A stretch of 64,000 nucleotides of DNA from Planctomycetota bacterium (GCA_003644265.1 QNBX01000001.1:1-64000); one strand, 5' to 3'. Shown: positions 28,519 through 38,300, counted from the first letter of the stretch. The notes: generated by a model not told the origin, from the sequence alone. A program made the numbers and translations.

Positions 28519-29241
28519 ATGGCGAACGGAGAAGGCACGAGCACGCCCAGCACGGGCGGTGGCGCAGGTGGTTCCGGCTCGGCTGGGGCGACCGGCGGCG
28601 CTGGCGCAGGTCCTGGCGGGGGCGGTGGTCGCGGTGGACCCGGCGGCCCCGGTGGGGGGCGCGGTGGACCCGGCGGTGGACCCGGCGGCGGCAAGGGCGG
28701 CAAGGGCGGAGGCCCGGGTGGCCGCGGCCGTTCCCGCAACAGCGACAAGGACAAGGAGCTGCAGGTCCACGCTCCCGGCCTGTACGACGAGGCCGTGGTC
28801 AAGGTCAACCGCTGCGCCAAGGTGATGAAGGGTGGCCGGCGCTTCTCCTTCTCGGCCCTGGTGGTCGTGGGGGACCGGCACGGCTCCATCGGCATCGGCT
28901 TCGGCAAGGCCAAGGAGGTGCCCGCGGCCGTCGAGAAGGCCGTCAAGGACGCCCACAAGAACCTGGTTCAGGTGGATCTCAAACACGGCACCATCGAGCA
29001 CGCGGTGCTGGGGCGTTTTGGCGCCGCCAAGGTGAAGCTGATCCCGGCCGCTCCGGGTACTGGCATCATCGCCGGCGCCACGGTGCGTTCGGTGCTTGAG
29101 CTCGCCGGTGTGCGCGACATCCTCACCAAGAGCATGGGCAGCAACAACCCGATCAATCTGGTGAAGGCGTCCCTGAACGGCCTGCTGTCTGTGCGCAGTC
29201 GCAAGACGGTCGAGGCCCTGCGCGGAGTCACGATCTCATGA
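28519..29241 (+). CDS. rpsE: 30S ribosomal protein S5 with a Gly-rich N-terminal extension
   Basis: 240 residues against about 167 in E. coli. Residues from about 79 onward are a normal S5: VVKVNRCAKVMKGGRRFSFSALVVVGD, GIGFGKAKEVPAAV, APGTGIIAGATVRSVLELAGVRD and SNNPINLVKA. The first 75 or so residues are an unusual tract dominated by glycine with Pro, Arg and Lys, likely disordered and exposed on the 30S surface. The extension is in frame from an ATG 2 nt after the rplR stop, with no better internal start in the tract, so it is probably translated. Confidence 0.97.
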   Translation: MANGEGTSTPSTGGGAGGSGSAGATGGAGAGPGGGGGRGGPGGPGGGRGGPGGGPGGGKGGKGGGPGGRGRSRNSDKDKELQVHAPGLYDEAVVKVNRCAKVMKGGRRFSFSALVVVGDRHGSIGIGFGKAKEVPAAVEKAVKDAHKNLVQVDLKHGTIEHAVLGRFGAAKVKLIPAAPGTGIIAGATVRSVLELAGVRDILTKSMGSNNPINLVKASLNGLLSVRSRKTVEALRGVTIS

Positions 29242-29687
29242 ACCTTCAGGACGTCAAGGCGCCGGGCACTGCCCTGCGCAAGAAGAAGCGCGTGGGCCGT
29301 GGGCCCGGGAGCGGCTCCGGCTGCACGGCTGGTCGCGGCAACAAGGGGCAGGGCTCACGTTCCGGCTCCGGCGGCAAGGCTGGCTTCGAGGGCGGTCAGA
29401 TGCCGCTGGCTCGGCGCCTGCCCAAGCGCGGCTTCACCAACGCGCTGTTCAAGACCACCCACGCCATCGTCAACGTGGCCGACCTGGCCAAGGCCTTCCC
29501 GGAGGGTGGCGACGTGGACCTGGCTGCGGTCAAGGCCGTCAATCTGGTGAAGAAGAAGGCCGCCAGCCTGAAGATCCTAGGCAAGGGTGAGGTGCACGTG
29601 CCCTTGAAGATCACCGCCGACAAGATCTCTGCCTCGGCCCAGGCCAAGGTCGAGGCGGCCGGTGGGAGCGTCGCGACGCTCTCATGA
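29238..29687 (+). CDS. rplO: 50S ribosomal protein L15
   Basis: 149 residues. KKKRVGRGPGSGSG, AGRGNKGQGSRSGSG, GFEGGQMPLARRLPKRGF and the C-terminal KVEAAGG stretch are family hallmarks. It directly overlaps rpsE by 4 nt, so the rpmD (L30) gene usually found between them is absent. Its stop overlaps secY. Confidence 0.98.
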   Translation: MNLQDVKAPGTALRKKKRVGRGPGSGSGCTAGRGNKGQGSRSGSGGKAGFEGGQMPLARRLPKRGFTNALFKTTHAIVNVADLAKAFPEGGDVDLAAVKAVNLVKKKAASLKILGKGEVHVPLKITADKISASAQAKVEAAGGSVATLS

Positions 29688-31057
29688 GGTCCTTCGTCAA
29701 CCTCTTCCGCGTTCCTGAGATCCGGAACAAGATCCTGCTGACCATCAGCTTGCTGATGGCCTACCGGGTCGGCTTCCATGTCTTCATTCCGGGCGTCGAC
29801 CACGCCAAGCTGATCTCGTACCTCGATCAAGACGAGGGCGGCGGCTTCGCGTTCGGCATCATGAACGCGCTGTCGGGCGGCGCCATCGGCTCATGCAGCC
29901 TGTTCACCCTGGGCGTCATGCCCTACATCAGCGCATCCATCATCTTCTCGCTGTTGGTGAAGGTGGTGCCGCAGCTCGAGGCGCTGAGCAAGGAGGGGCA
30001 GGCCGGTCAGAAGATCATCAATCGCTGGACGCGTTACGCCACCGTCCCGATCTGCCTGATCCAGGGCGTGTTCCTGCTGAACGGTCCGCTGGCCGACGCC
30101 GCCTACACCTCGGAGGTGATCGACGCGGCGTTGTTTGAGAGTGTGCTCTACAAGGTCTTCGTGCTGCTGACGCTGACGACCGGCACGCTGATCGTCATGT
30201 GGATCGGCGAGCAGATCACCGAGTACGGCGTGGGCAACGGCGTCTCGCTGATCATCATGGCCGGCATCCTCTCGCAGATGCCGACCATGCTGCTGGGGCT
30301 GCTCAACTCGGTCGACCCGGGTGAGGGCGTGCAGTCGATCGTGACCCTGCTCGTGCTCTACATGCTGATCGTGCTGGGCATCGTGTTCGTCACCAAGGGC
30401 CAGCGCAGGATCCCGATCCAGCAGGGCAAACAGATGCGCGGTCGGCGTGTCTACGGTGGCCAACGCCACTACCTGCCGCTGAAGGTGAACCAGGCTGGCG
30501 TCATGCCGATCATCTTCGCCTCGTTCCTGTTCGTGGTGCCGGCGCTGCTCGACTCCATCACCGGGGGGGGCTTCTTCAGCCGGGCCATGGCCTGGGGCGG
30601 CTTCTGGTACGTCCTGATCTACTCGGCGCTGATCTTCGTTTTCTCCTTCTTCTGGACGGCGCTGATGTTCCAGCCCAAGGAGATCGCGGACAACCTGAAG
30701 GAGTACGGCGGCTTCGTGCCGGGGCTGCGCCCCGGCGTGCGCACCGCCGAGTTCCTGGAGCAGGTCATGTTCCGTGTGACCCTGGCGGGCGCGACCTTCC
30801 TGGCGATCATCGCGGTGTTGCCGCAGATGCTGTCGTCGAACGTGCCCAACATGCCGCCGGCCATGGCCATGTTCCTTGGGGGTACCAGTGTGCTGATCGT
30901 GGTGGGCGTGCTGCTCGACCTGGTCGACAAGGTCAACTCGATGCTGCTCATGCGCCGCTATGACGGGCTGGGCGACACGGGCGGGACGGGCTGGGCCAAG
31001 CGCGGTAAGCGCGGTAAGCGCACCAGCGGCGACGCGGCCCAGGGAGTGGCCAGATGA
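29684..31057 (+). CDS. secY: Preprotein translocase subunit SecY
   Basis: 457 residues with ten predicted membrane segments; the channel-forming subunit. RNKILLTISLLMAYRVGFHVFIPG opens segment one region (quoted in part), with the plug region SGGAIGSCSLFTLGVMPYIS and GNGVSLIIMAGI, NQAGVMPIIFAS and TSVLIVVGVLLD further on. The C-terminus carries a Lys/Arg/Gly-rich stretch. adk and map, common after secY, are missing. The stop overlaps a tiny reading frame (see next entry). Confidence 0.98.
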   Translation: MRSFVNLFRVPEIRNKILLTISLLMAYRVGFHVFIPGVDHAKLISYLDQDEGGGFAFGIMNALSGGAIGSCSLFTLGVMPYISASIIFSLLVKVVPQLEALSKEGQAGQKIINRWTRYATVPICLIQGVFLLNGPLADAAYTSEVIDAALFESVLYKVFVLLTLTTGTLIVMWIGEQITEYGVGNGVSLIIMAGILSQMPTMLLGLLNSVDPGEGVQSIVTLLVLYMLIVLGIVFVTKGQRRIPIQQGKQMRGRRVYGGQRHYLPLKVNQAGVMPIIFASFLFVVPALLDSITGGGFFSRAMAWGGFWYVLIYSALIFVFSFFWTALMFQPKEIADNLKEYGGFVPGLRPGVRTAEFLEQVMFRVTLAGATFLAIIAVLPQMLSSNVPNMPPAMAMFLGGTSVLIVVGVLLDLVDKVNSMLLMRRYDGLGDTGGTGWAKRGKRGKRTSGDAAQGVAR

Positions 31058-31110
31058 TCGCTCCCATGATCGCTCTCGCTTCCATCGCTTCCGTGGCCAG
31101 GGCCAACTGA
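31054..31110 (+). CDS. Possible 18-residue hydrophobic peptide between secY and infA
   Basis: The reading frame [18 protein letters not shown] starts at an ATG overlapping the secY stop in the ATGA style used throughout this operon. GGGAG lies 7 nt upstream, and its stop ends one base before the infA ATG. It fills the secY-infA spacer exactly. It may be a translational-coupling peptide, a remnant of an adk or map gene, or chance. No family is recognised. Confidence 0.35.
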   Translation: MIAPMIALASIASVARAN

Positions 31111-31111
31111 G

Positions 31112-31363
31112 ATGCCCCGCGCCACCGCCATCCGAGTCCCCGCAAAAGTCGTCGAGGCCCTGCCTAGCGCCGTATTCAAGGTTGAGCTCGAGAACGGCCA
31201 CCGCATCGTGGCTCACGTCTCCGGCAAGATGCGCATGCACTACATCCGTATCCTGCCGGGCGACACCGTCACCGTGGAGATCAGCCCGTACGATCTCAGC
31301 AAGGGGCGCATCGTCTACCGCGGCCCGGCCCGTCAGCCCGGCCAGAGAAGGAACACAAGATGA
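31112..31363 (+). CDS. infA: Translation initiation factor IF-1
   Basis: 83 residues, an S1/OB-fold protein that blocks the A site during initiation. [30 protein letters not shown] (quoted in part) and [24 protein letters not shown] are diagnostic. The usual N-terminal acidic MAKED is replaced by [13 protein letters not shown], and there is a basic tail. Its stop overlaps rpmJ. Confidence 0.97.
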   Translation: MPRATAIRVPAKVVEALPSAVFKVELENGHRIVAHVSGKMRMHYIRILPGDTVTVEISPYDLSKGRIVYRGPARQPGQRRNTR

Positions 31364-31476
31364 AGGTCCGAGCATCCGTCCGCCGCATCTGCGAGAACTG
31401 CAAGGTCGTGCGTCGCTTCGGCGTCGTCCGCGTGATCTGCACGAACCCGCGCCACAAGCAGAGGCAGGGGCGCTAG
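31360..31476 (+). CDS. rpmJ: 50S ribosomal protein L36
   Basis: 38 residues, the usual length. [19 protein letters not shown] followed by [13 protein letters not shown] gives the complete C-C-C-H zinc set. It starts inside the infA stop (ATGA) and lies 31 nt before rpsM. Confidence 0.97.
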   Translation: MKVRASVRRICENCKVVRRFGVVRVICTNPRHKQRQGR

Positions 31477-31507
31477 CCGTCCGGCTGCCCCTCACAGGAG
31501 AAACAGC

Positions 31508-31891
31508 ATGCCGCGTATCGTCGGCGTCGACATTCCAACCAACAAGCGTGTCTGCATCGCGCTGACCTACATCCACGGCATCGGCCGCACCAGCTCTGAC
31601 AAGATCTGCACAGAGCTGGGGTTCAAGCCTGAGATGCGCGCCAAGGACCTCACGGATGAGGACGTGCAGCGCATCCTGGGCAGCCTCGACCGCGATCACG
31701 TGGTTGAGGGCGCGCTGCGCCGCCAGACCGCTCAGAACATCCAGCGACTGAAGGAGATCGGTTCCTACCGTGGGCTGCGCCATCGGCGCGGGCTGCCGGT
31801 CCGGGGCCAAGCCACTCAGTCGAACGCCCGCACCCGCAAGGGTCCCAAGCGCACTGTGGCCGGCAAGAAGTCGGTCAAGTCGATGAAGTAA
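31508..31891 (+). CDS. rpsM: 30S ribosomal protein S13
   Basis: 127 residues. [40 protein letters not shown] and the basic C-terminal [16 protein letters not shown] that contacts P-site tRNA are diagnostic. It lies in a clear ribosome-binding context (AGGAG). Confidence 0.99.
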   Translation: MPRIVGVDIPTNKRVCIALTYIHGIGRTSSDKICTELGFKPEMRAKDLTDEDVQRILGSLDRDHVVEGALRRQTAQNIQRLKEIGSYRGLRHRRGLPVRGQATQSNARTRKGPKRTVAGKKSVKSMK

Positions 31892-31918
31892 CCCGGACTC
31901 GAACGAGAGAGACCACCC

Positions 31919-32296
31919 ATGGCCACTACCAAGAAAGCCCGTCGCGTCATCAGCCGCGCCGTGGTGAACATCAAGGCCACCTTCAACAACACGACCGTGT
32001 CCTTCTGCGACCCCCACACCGGCGAGGTGCTCTGCTGGGACAGCGCGGGTACCGCCGGCTACAAGGGGTCGCGCAAGAGCACGCCCTTTGCCGCTCAGAA
32101 GGCGGTGGAGCGTTGCGCCGCCAAGGCCCAGAAGATGGGCGTGCGCGATGTCGAGGTGCGCGTCCGTGGACCCGGCTCGGGTCGTGAGTCGGCCGTGCGC
32201 GCCCTGGCCGCCGCCGGACTGAAGGTCAAGGCCATCGAAGATCGCACACCGCTGCCCCACAACGGCTGCCGCCCGCGCAAGCGGCGCCGGGTGTGA
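31919..32296 (+). CDS. rpsK: 30S ribosomal protein S11
   Basis: 125 residues of the 30S platform. [54 protein letters not shown] and the closing [11 protein letters not shown] are diagnostic. Confidence 0.99.
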   Translation: MATTKKARRVISRAVVNIKATFNNTTVSFCDPHTGEVLCWDSAGTAGYKGSRKSTPFAAQKAVERCAAKAQKMGVRDVEVRVRGPGSGRESAVRALAAAGLKVKAIEDRTPLPHNGCRPRKRRRV

Positions 32297-32329
32297 TCCT
32301 CAGGCCGCGAGAACTGAGAAACCACTGAG

Positions 32330-32953
32330 ATGAGTATGAAGACCAGCCCCTGCAAGTTGTGCCGGCGGGAGGGCGTAAAGCTCTTCCTGAAGGGCAACCG
32401 CTGCGAGACCGCCAAGTGCGCCATCAACAAGCGCAACTACGCCCCGGGTATGCACCCTTGGGCGCGAGTCCGGCACAGCGAATACCGCACCCAGCTCCGT
32501 GAGAAGCAGAAGCTGAAGCGCTTCTACGGGGTCCAGGAACGGCAATTCACGACCTACTACCAGCACGCAGTGCGCATGAAGGGCAACACCGGCGAGAATT
32601 TGCTGGTGCTGCTCGAGCGGCGCCTCGACAACGTGCTCTTTGCTCTCGGCTTCACGTCGAGTCGCAGGGGCGCCCGGCAGATGATCGCGCACGGACACGT
32701 GCTCGTGAACGGTCGACGCTGCGATATCTCGGCGCGCAAGGTGCGTCTGGACGACAAGGTCGAGGTGACGACCCGCGCCAACGTGCGTAAGCTCGCCACG
32801 GAGAGCTTTGAGCAGCGCGCCAGCTACCCGGTGCCCGCTTGGCTGGAGCGTGACGGCAGCGCACTCGCCGGGCGCGTGGCGTCCTTGCCTGTGCGCGCTG
32901 ATGTCACCTTCGATGTCCGCGAGCAGCTCGTCGTCGAGCTCATGTCCAAGTGA
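32330..32953 (+). CDS. rpsD: 30S ribosomal protein S4, zinc-binding type
   Basis: 207 residues, primary 16S rRNA binder. The N-terminus has a cysteine set (CKLCRREG, then RCETAKC) as in zinc-binding S4 proteins. LREKQKLKRFYGVQERQF and the S4 RNA-binding domain with RLDNVLFALGF and GHVLVNGRRCDI follow. S4 represses the alpha operon in E. coli. Confidence 0.98.
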   Translation: MSMKTSPCKLCRREGVKLFLKGNRCETAKCAINKRNYAPGMHPWARVRHSEYRTQLREKQKLKRFYGVQERQFTTYYQHAVRMKGNTGENLLVLLERRLDNVLFALGFTSSRRGARQMIAHGHVLVNGRRCDISARKVRLDDKVEVTTRANVRKLATESFEQRASYPVPAWLERDGSALAGRVASLPVRADVTFDVREQLVVELMSK

Positions 32954-33101
32954 CCGAGGCCTGAATCACTCGCGCCAAGCCGCGGAGCCCAGCAGCAGCG
33001 GCTCCCAGGCGCTTGGCCCCTCCGCTGGGCCTTGAGTCGTCGGGGCTCCCCCGACAACCGCCCAGCACCAACACCGCACAGCCACGAGAGGCAGACAGAC
33101 C

Positions 33102-34112
33102 ATGAGGATTCGCTGGCGCAACTTCGAGCTCCCGTCCAGTGTCGAGATCGACCAGGACTCGGCGAGCGATACGTACGCAATGTTCCACATCGAGCCCTTC
33201 GAGAAGGGCTTCGGGCACACCATCGGCAACGGCCTGCGTCGCTGCCTGCTGTCCTCGATCGAGGGCACGGCCGTCACGTCGGTCCGCATCGAGGGGGTCG
33301 ATCACGAGTACACCAGCATCCCCGGCGTCATGCAGGACGTGGTGGATGTGGTGCTCAACCTGAAGGGGTTGCGCATCGCCGTGGACGACGGTCAGGACGC
33401 CGAGCTGAGCGTCTCGCGCTCGAAGAAGGGCGACATCACCGGCAAGGACATCGAGTGCCCGGCCGGCGTCAACGTGCTCGACGCGGATCACGTCATCTGC
33501 ACGCTGACCGACGACACCGATGTGTCCATGTCGATCACCGTCGCTTGCGGCCGCGGCTACGTCACGGCCGATGATCATCAGGAGTTCGCAGATCAGCTCG
33601 GCACCATCGCCATCGACAGCAACTACTCGCCGGTGGTGCGCGTGCGCTACCGGGTGGAGGAGACGCGCGTCGGCAAGGTGACCAACTACGATCGCCTGGT
33701 GCTGGAGATCTGGACCGACGGCACGGTGTCCGCCGAGGATGCGCTGGTCGAGGCCTCGCGCATCTACCGCAAGCACCTCAACGCCTTCGTGCACTACCGC
33801 GACCTCGACAAGGTCATCCCGGTGGCGCCGAGTTCGCGTCAGCTCGAGGTGCCTCAACCGGTCATCGTCGCGAGCGGCGAGGTCAGCGGCAAGCTGGGCA
33901 TGCCCATCGATGACCTTGACCTCTCGGTGCGCTCTCGGCACTGCCTGGACTCGGAGGACATCACGACGGTGGGGCAACTCGTGAAGCACACCGAGGCCGA
34001 GCTGCTCAAGGTGCGTAACTTTGGCCAGACGTCGCTGACCGAGATCAAGAAGAAGCTGGTAGACCTGGACCTGAGCCTGGGGATGCAGGTCACCCCCGAA
34101 CTGCAGGCCTGA
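33102..34112 (+). CDS. rpoA: DNA-directed RNA polymerase subunit alpha
   Basis: 336 residues, standard length. The N-terminal dimerisation domain has FGHTIGNGLRRCLLSSIEGTA and the C-terminal domain has IDDLDLSVRSRHCLDSEDI and NFGQTSLTEIKKKL. The arginine equivalent to E. coli R265, which contacts promoter UP elements, is kept in VRSRHCL. It lies 148 nt after rpsD; that spacer shows no gene. Confidence 0.99.
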   Translation: MRIRWRNFELPSSVEIDQDSASDTYAMFHIEPFEKGFGHTIGNGLRRCLLSSIEGTAVTSVRIEGVDHEYTSIPGVMQDVVDVVLNLKGLRIAVDDGQDAELSVSRSKKGDITGKDIECPAGVNVLDADHVICTLTDDTDVSMSITVACGRGYVTADDHQEFADQLGTIAIDSNYSPVVRVRYRVEETRVGKVTNYDRLVLEIWTDGTVSAEDALVEASRIYRKHLNAFVHYRDLDKVIPVAPSSRQLEVPQPVIVASGEVSGKLGMPIDDLDLSVRSRHCLDSEDITTVGQLVKHTEAELLKVRNFGQTSLTEIKKKLVDLDLSLGMQVTPELQA

Positions 34113-34152
34113 ACCCGCCCTCGCGGGTGACACGAGCAACCGGAGCAGAAAC

Positions 34153-34569
34153 ATGAGACACCGCATGCGGGGACGGCGCCTGGGCCGCAGCACCAGCCAC
34201 AGGCGCGCCCTGGCCAGAAACCTGGTCAGCTCGCTCTTTCTTCATGGACGCGTGGAGACCACGCAGGCCAAGGCCAAGGAGTACAAGGCCATGGCCGAGA
34301 AGCTCGTGACCCTGGCGCGCACCAAGGACCTCCACCGCGTCCGGCAGGCCGTGGCCACGCTTGGGAACAAGACGGCCGTGCGCATCCTGTTCGACGAGAT
34401 CGGTCCCTCCATGCAGGGTCGGCCCGGTGGCTACACGCGCATCCTCAAGCTGGGCAAGCCGCGCCTGGGCGACAAGGGTCCACGGGTCTACTGGGAGCTC
34501 GTGAACTACGTGCCGACCGCCGCAGCCGCGGCGGCCGACGCCCCGGAGGACGCGGCGGCTGACGACTGA
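34153..34569 (+). CDS. rplQ: 50S ribosomal protein L17
   Basis: 138 residues. MRHRMRGRRLGRSTSHRRAL is the diagnostic start, with LVSSLFLHGRVETTQAKAKE and RPGGYTRILKLGKPRLGD. A C-terminal Ala/Asp-rich tail of about 20 residues is additional. Last ribosomal gene of the superoperon. Confidence 0.98.
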   Translation: MRHRMRGRRLGRSTSHRRALARNLVSSLFLHGRVETTQAKAKEYKAMAEKLVTLARTKDLHRVRQAVATLGNKTAVRILFDEIGPSMQGRPGGYTRILKLGKPRLGDKGPRVYWELVNYVPTAAAAAADAPEDAAADD

Positions 34570-34574
34570 TCGCC

Positions 34575-35360
34575 ATGCGGCGCCTGGTCGTCCTGATCGT
34601 CGCGCTGGCTTCGCTGGGTGGCTGCACCTATGGGCGCGCGCGCACGGCCGATCTGCTTGACGCGCTGCCGGCGTCCATCGCCAAGGGCTGGGGCGTCGGG
34701 CTCTCGCTGCGTGCGACGCCGCTGGTGCATCTGGGCTTGGCGGCCACGCCCATCGTCTCTCGCAGAGTGGGCTACGAAGACCGCCTGTTCTACGGCCGCT
34801 GGGGTGAGTACCAGGCCAGCTTTCCGTGGTCCATCTGGGCCGCCGAGATCGGCGGCCTGCCGCCGGCGCCAAGCCACACGTCGTGGTTCGAGCGCGGCGG
34901 TCCCGCCACGGTCTACCGCTGGCAGGCCATGCGCGATGCCCCGGCGGGGGAGGGTGAGCGTGGCTTGCTGTATGAACCTAGCACCCTGTCCTGGGGACGG
35001 CATCCGCCCATCGTGCGTGAGATCCGCGGCGCCCTGCTGATTCCGGAGCGTCGTGTGCTGCTGGAGTTTGAGGACCAGCGCCTGCACCAGGGCGACGATG
35101 ACGTGCTCACCAGCCTAGGCTCGCCCGAGCGCGCCAGCCTGTGGGTCAGTGATCGTGAGGCGCGTCCCACCAGCGCCGCCTGGGACCTGTTCGAAGCCGA
35201 CGTCATGGTCGTATTCTTCGGCGTACGTGTGGGCGTGAGGCCGGCGGAGTTCGTGGACTTCGTGCTGGGCTTTACGACGCTCGACATCATGGGCGACGAC
35301 ATTCCCGAGCCCGTGGCCTGGGGGCCGCGGCTGGCGCCGCCGCCCGCCGAGGCCCGCTAA
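34575..35360 (+). CDS. Unrecognised lipoprotein at the end of the alpha operon
   Basis: 261 residues. A type II signal peptide is clear: basic MRR, a hydrophobic core, and lipobox LGGC with C17 as the lipidated residue. The rest shows no family I recognise; it has several tryptophans and hydrophobic beta-like stretches, for example a segment around FEADVMVVFFGVRVGV and FVDFVLGFTTLDIMGDDI. It begins 5 nt after the rplQ stop, so it should be cotranscribed with the alpha operon, which is an unusual place for an envelope protein. It ends inside an 18-bp tandem repeat. Confidence 0.75.
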   Translation: MRRLVVLIVALASLGGCTYGRARTADLLDALPASIAKGWGVGLSLRATPLVHLGLAATPIVSRRVGYEDRLFYGRWGEYQASFPWSIWAAEIGGLPPAPSHTSWFERGGPATVYRWQAMRDAPAGEGERGLLYEPSTLSWGRHPPIVREIRGALLIPERRVLLEFEDQRLHQGDDDVLTSLGSPERASLWVSDREARPTSAAWDLFEADVMVVFFGVRVGVRPAEFVDFVLGFTTLDIMGDDIPEPVAWGPRLAPPPAEAR

Positions 35361-35397
35361 CGAGGCGAGGCCCGCTAACGAGGCGAGGCCCGCTGAC
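35348..35397. repeat. 18-bp direct tandem repeat (2.8 copies) over the lipoprotein stop codon
   Basis: The unit cgaggcccgctaacgagg occurs at 35348-35365 and 35366-35383, followed by a partial copy with one change. The lipoprotein gene stops in the first unit (TAA at 35358-35360). The array fills the short gap before the convergent dnaE stop. Confidence 0.85.
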
Positions 35398-35399
35398 TC

Positions 35400-38300
35400 C
35401 TAGCGCAGTCGGTAGGCGTCGGGCCCCAGCACCTGATCGAGGGCGGCCAGCAGCGTCGGTACCACCGCCACGCGTTGTCCACGTGGCAGGCGCCAGTTGG
35501 AGCGCGCTTGCCCGGCCAGGCAGACCGAGAGGAACGTCTCGGTGGGGCCGCCGTGCGCGCTCAGCGCCTGGGCCAGGTCACTGAGCCCAGATCCCAGGGC
35601 CTGCTCGTCGGCGGCGCGGACCTCGATCAGTAGCTTGCGCCCGGCGGCCAACTCCGGGTCGTCCAGCAGCAGGACCTCGTCGATCAGCAGGCTGGGCTCG
35701 TCTCGGGTGCGATCCACGCGCCCACGGAACAGGCCGATGAACTCGTCGTGGGCGTGCTCGCGATACTTGGCGTAGGGGCCGGAGAACAGCACCGCCGCGC
35801 AGCCGCCCCCCAGACCCTGGATCTTGAACATGGCCATGGGCTTGCCGGCGTTGCGGCCGCGGCTGCTGGTGGTGGTGCGTAACCCGGCGATCATGCCGCC
35901 CACGAGCACCTCGGCGCGATCGTTCACCTCGGCCAGCTGGGTCACGTCGTGGGTGGCCAGCAGGCGCAGCAGGCCGCGGTGCTCGGCCATGGGGTCGGCC
36001 GTCACCGCGAAGCCCAGCGACTCCTTCTCCAACTCGTACAGCTCTCGCGGCGTGGGCTGCGCCACCTCGCTCAGCCGCAGCGGCGCGGCCGGCGTCGCGG
36101 CGCCCCCGAACAGGGAGGCCTGGCCAGCGGCGCGATCCGCCTGGGTGCGGGCGGCCTCCTTCAGCAGTCGCTCGCTCGACGCGATCAGAGCCAGTCGGTT
36201 GGGGTGCAGCGTGTCGAACACGCCGGCCTTGGCCAGGGCGTCGAAAGCGAGTCGGTTCACGGCCTTGCCGTCGATGTTGTCGACCACGTCGGACAGGTCG
36301 GCGAAGCGCCCACCCGCCCGCTCACGCGCGGCCAGGACGGCCGCGACGGCCTTGTTGCCCACGCCCTTCACGGCGTTGAGCCCCATGCGGATGGAGCCGT
36401 CGTCGAGCGTGAAGTCGTCCATGCTGGCGTTGATGTCGGGCGCCTCGACCGGCAGCCCCGAGCGGCGCGAGGCCTCGACGTACTCGGCCAGCTTGTCGCT
36501 GTCGCCGGCGTCGCACGACATGATGGCGGCCATGTACTCGCCCGGGTAGTGGGCGCGCATGTACGCGGTGCGGAAGGTGATCAAGCCGTAGGCAGCCGAG
36601 TGCGACTTGTTGAATCCGTACTGCGCAAACTGGGACATGTCGTCCCAGATCTTCTCGGCGTTCGGCTTCGGGACCGTGTTCTGCTGGCAGCCCTCCAGGA
36701 ACTGGTCCTTGTACTGCAGCATGACCTTGAGCTTCTTCTTGCCCATGGCCTTGCGCAGGCCGTCGGCGTCGTTGAGCGAGAGCTTGCCCAGCGCCTGGGC
36801 CAGGAGCATGACCTGCTCCTGGTAGACCATGGCGCCGTAGGTGTCCTTGAGGATCGGCTCCATTAGCGCGTGGTCGTAGGTGATGGGCTCCACGCCGTGC
36901 TTACGGTTGACGAAGCTGTCGGTCATGCCCGACTGCAGCGGCCCGGGACGGTAGAGCGCGATCAGCGCGATGATGTCCTCGAAGCAGTCGGGCGCCAGCC
37001 GCACGATGAGCTCGCGCATGCCCGATGACTCGAGCTGGAACACGCCGTAGGTGTCGCCGGTCTTGAGCAGCTCGTAGGTGGCGCGGTCGTCCAGGCTGAG
37101 CGTCTCGTAGTCGATCTCCTCACCGCAGGTGAGCTTCACGATGCGCGCGGCCTTCTGCAGGATGGTGAGGTTCTTCAGCCCCAGGAAGTCCATCTTGAGC
37201 AGGCCGATGTCCTCCAGCGCCGTCATCTGGAACTGGGTGTTGATGGCGCCCTTCACCACGCACAGCGGCACATGCTCCACCAGCGGATGCTCCGTGATGA
37301 CCACGCCCGCGGCGTGGGTGGATGTGTTGCGCGCCATGCCCTCGATGCGGCGCGACACGTCCGCCAGTTCGCTCAGGCGCTCGTCGCTCTTGAGCGTCTC
37401 CATCAGCTCCTTGTCGTCGTCGAGCGTCTTGGACAGGCGCGTGCCCGGCGCGTCGGGGATGCGCTTGGCGATGCGGTCCACGTCAGCCAGCGGGATGTCC
37501 AGCACGCGGCCGGCGTCGCGGATGGCCGCCTTGGCCGCCATGGTGCCGAAGGTCACGATCTGGCAGACCTGGGCGTTGCCGTACTTCTGGCGCGTGTACT
37601 CGATCACCTCCTCGCGCCGATCGCGGCAGAAGTCGATGTCGATATCCGGCATGGAGATACGGTCTGCGTTCAGGAAGCGCTCGAACAGCAGGTCGTACTT
37701 GAGCGGGCAGAGCTGGGTGATCTCCAGGGCGTAGGCCACGATGGAGCCCGCCGCCGAGCCGCGCCCGGGGCCCACCGAGATGCCCTGCCCGCGCGCGTGC
37801 TTGATCAGGTCCCAGACGATCAGGAAGTAGTCCACGAAGCCCATGGATTCGATCACCGCGAACTCGCGCTCGAAGCGGTCGCGTGCCGCCTGGGTGACCT
37901 CGCCGTAGCGGCGCGCCAGCCCGTCCTCGCAGATGCGGCGCATGTACGCGGGCGCCGACTCGTCGGTGGGGATGTCGAAGCGCGGCAGGTGCATGGTCTC
38001 GAGGTCGAGCTGGATGTCGCAGCGCTGCGCGATCTCCCCCGTGCTGCGGTAGGCCTCGCTGTCCTCACCGAAGAGCGCGGCCATCTGCTCGCTGGTGCGG
38101 AAGTAGAGCTCGTTGGTATCGATCTTGAAGCGCCGCTCGGTGTCGTGCATGCGCTGCCCCGTGCCGATGCAGATCAGCGCGTCCTGCGCGACGGCGTCGC
38201 CCTCGCAGGCGTAGTGCACGTCGTTGGTGGCCACCAGCGGCAGCCCCGTCGCCGACGCCACGCGCGGCATGGCCTCGCGGATCACGCGTTGCGGCTCCAG

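Noticed and set aside
29891..32260. A 789-codon open frame opposite secY, infA, rpsM and rpsK
   Set aside because: It runs antisense through several certain genes and their junctions; composition is shadow-like.
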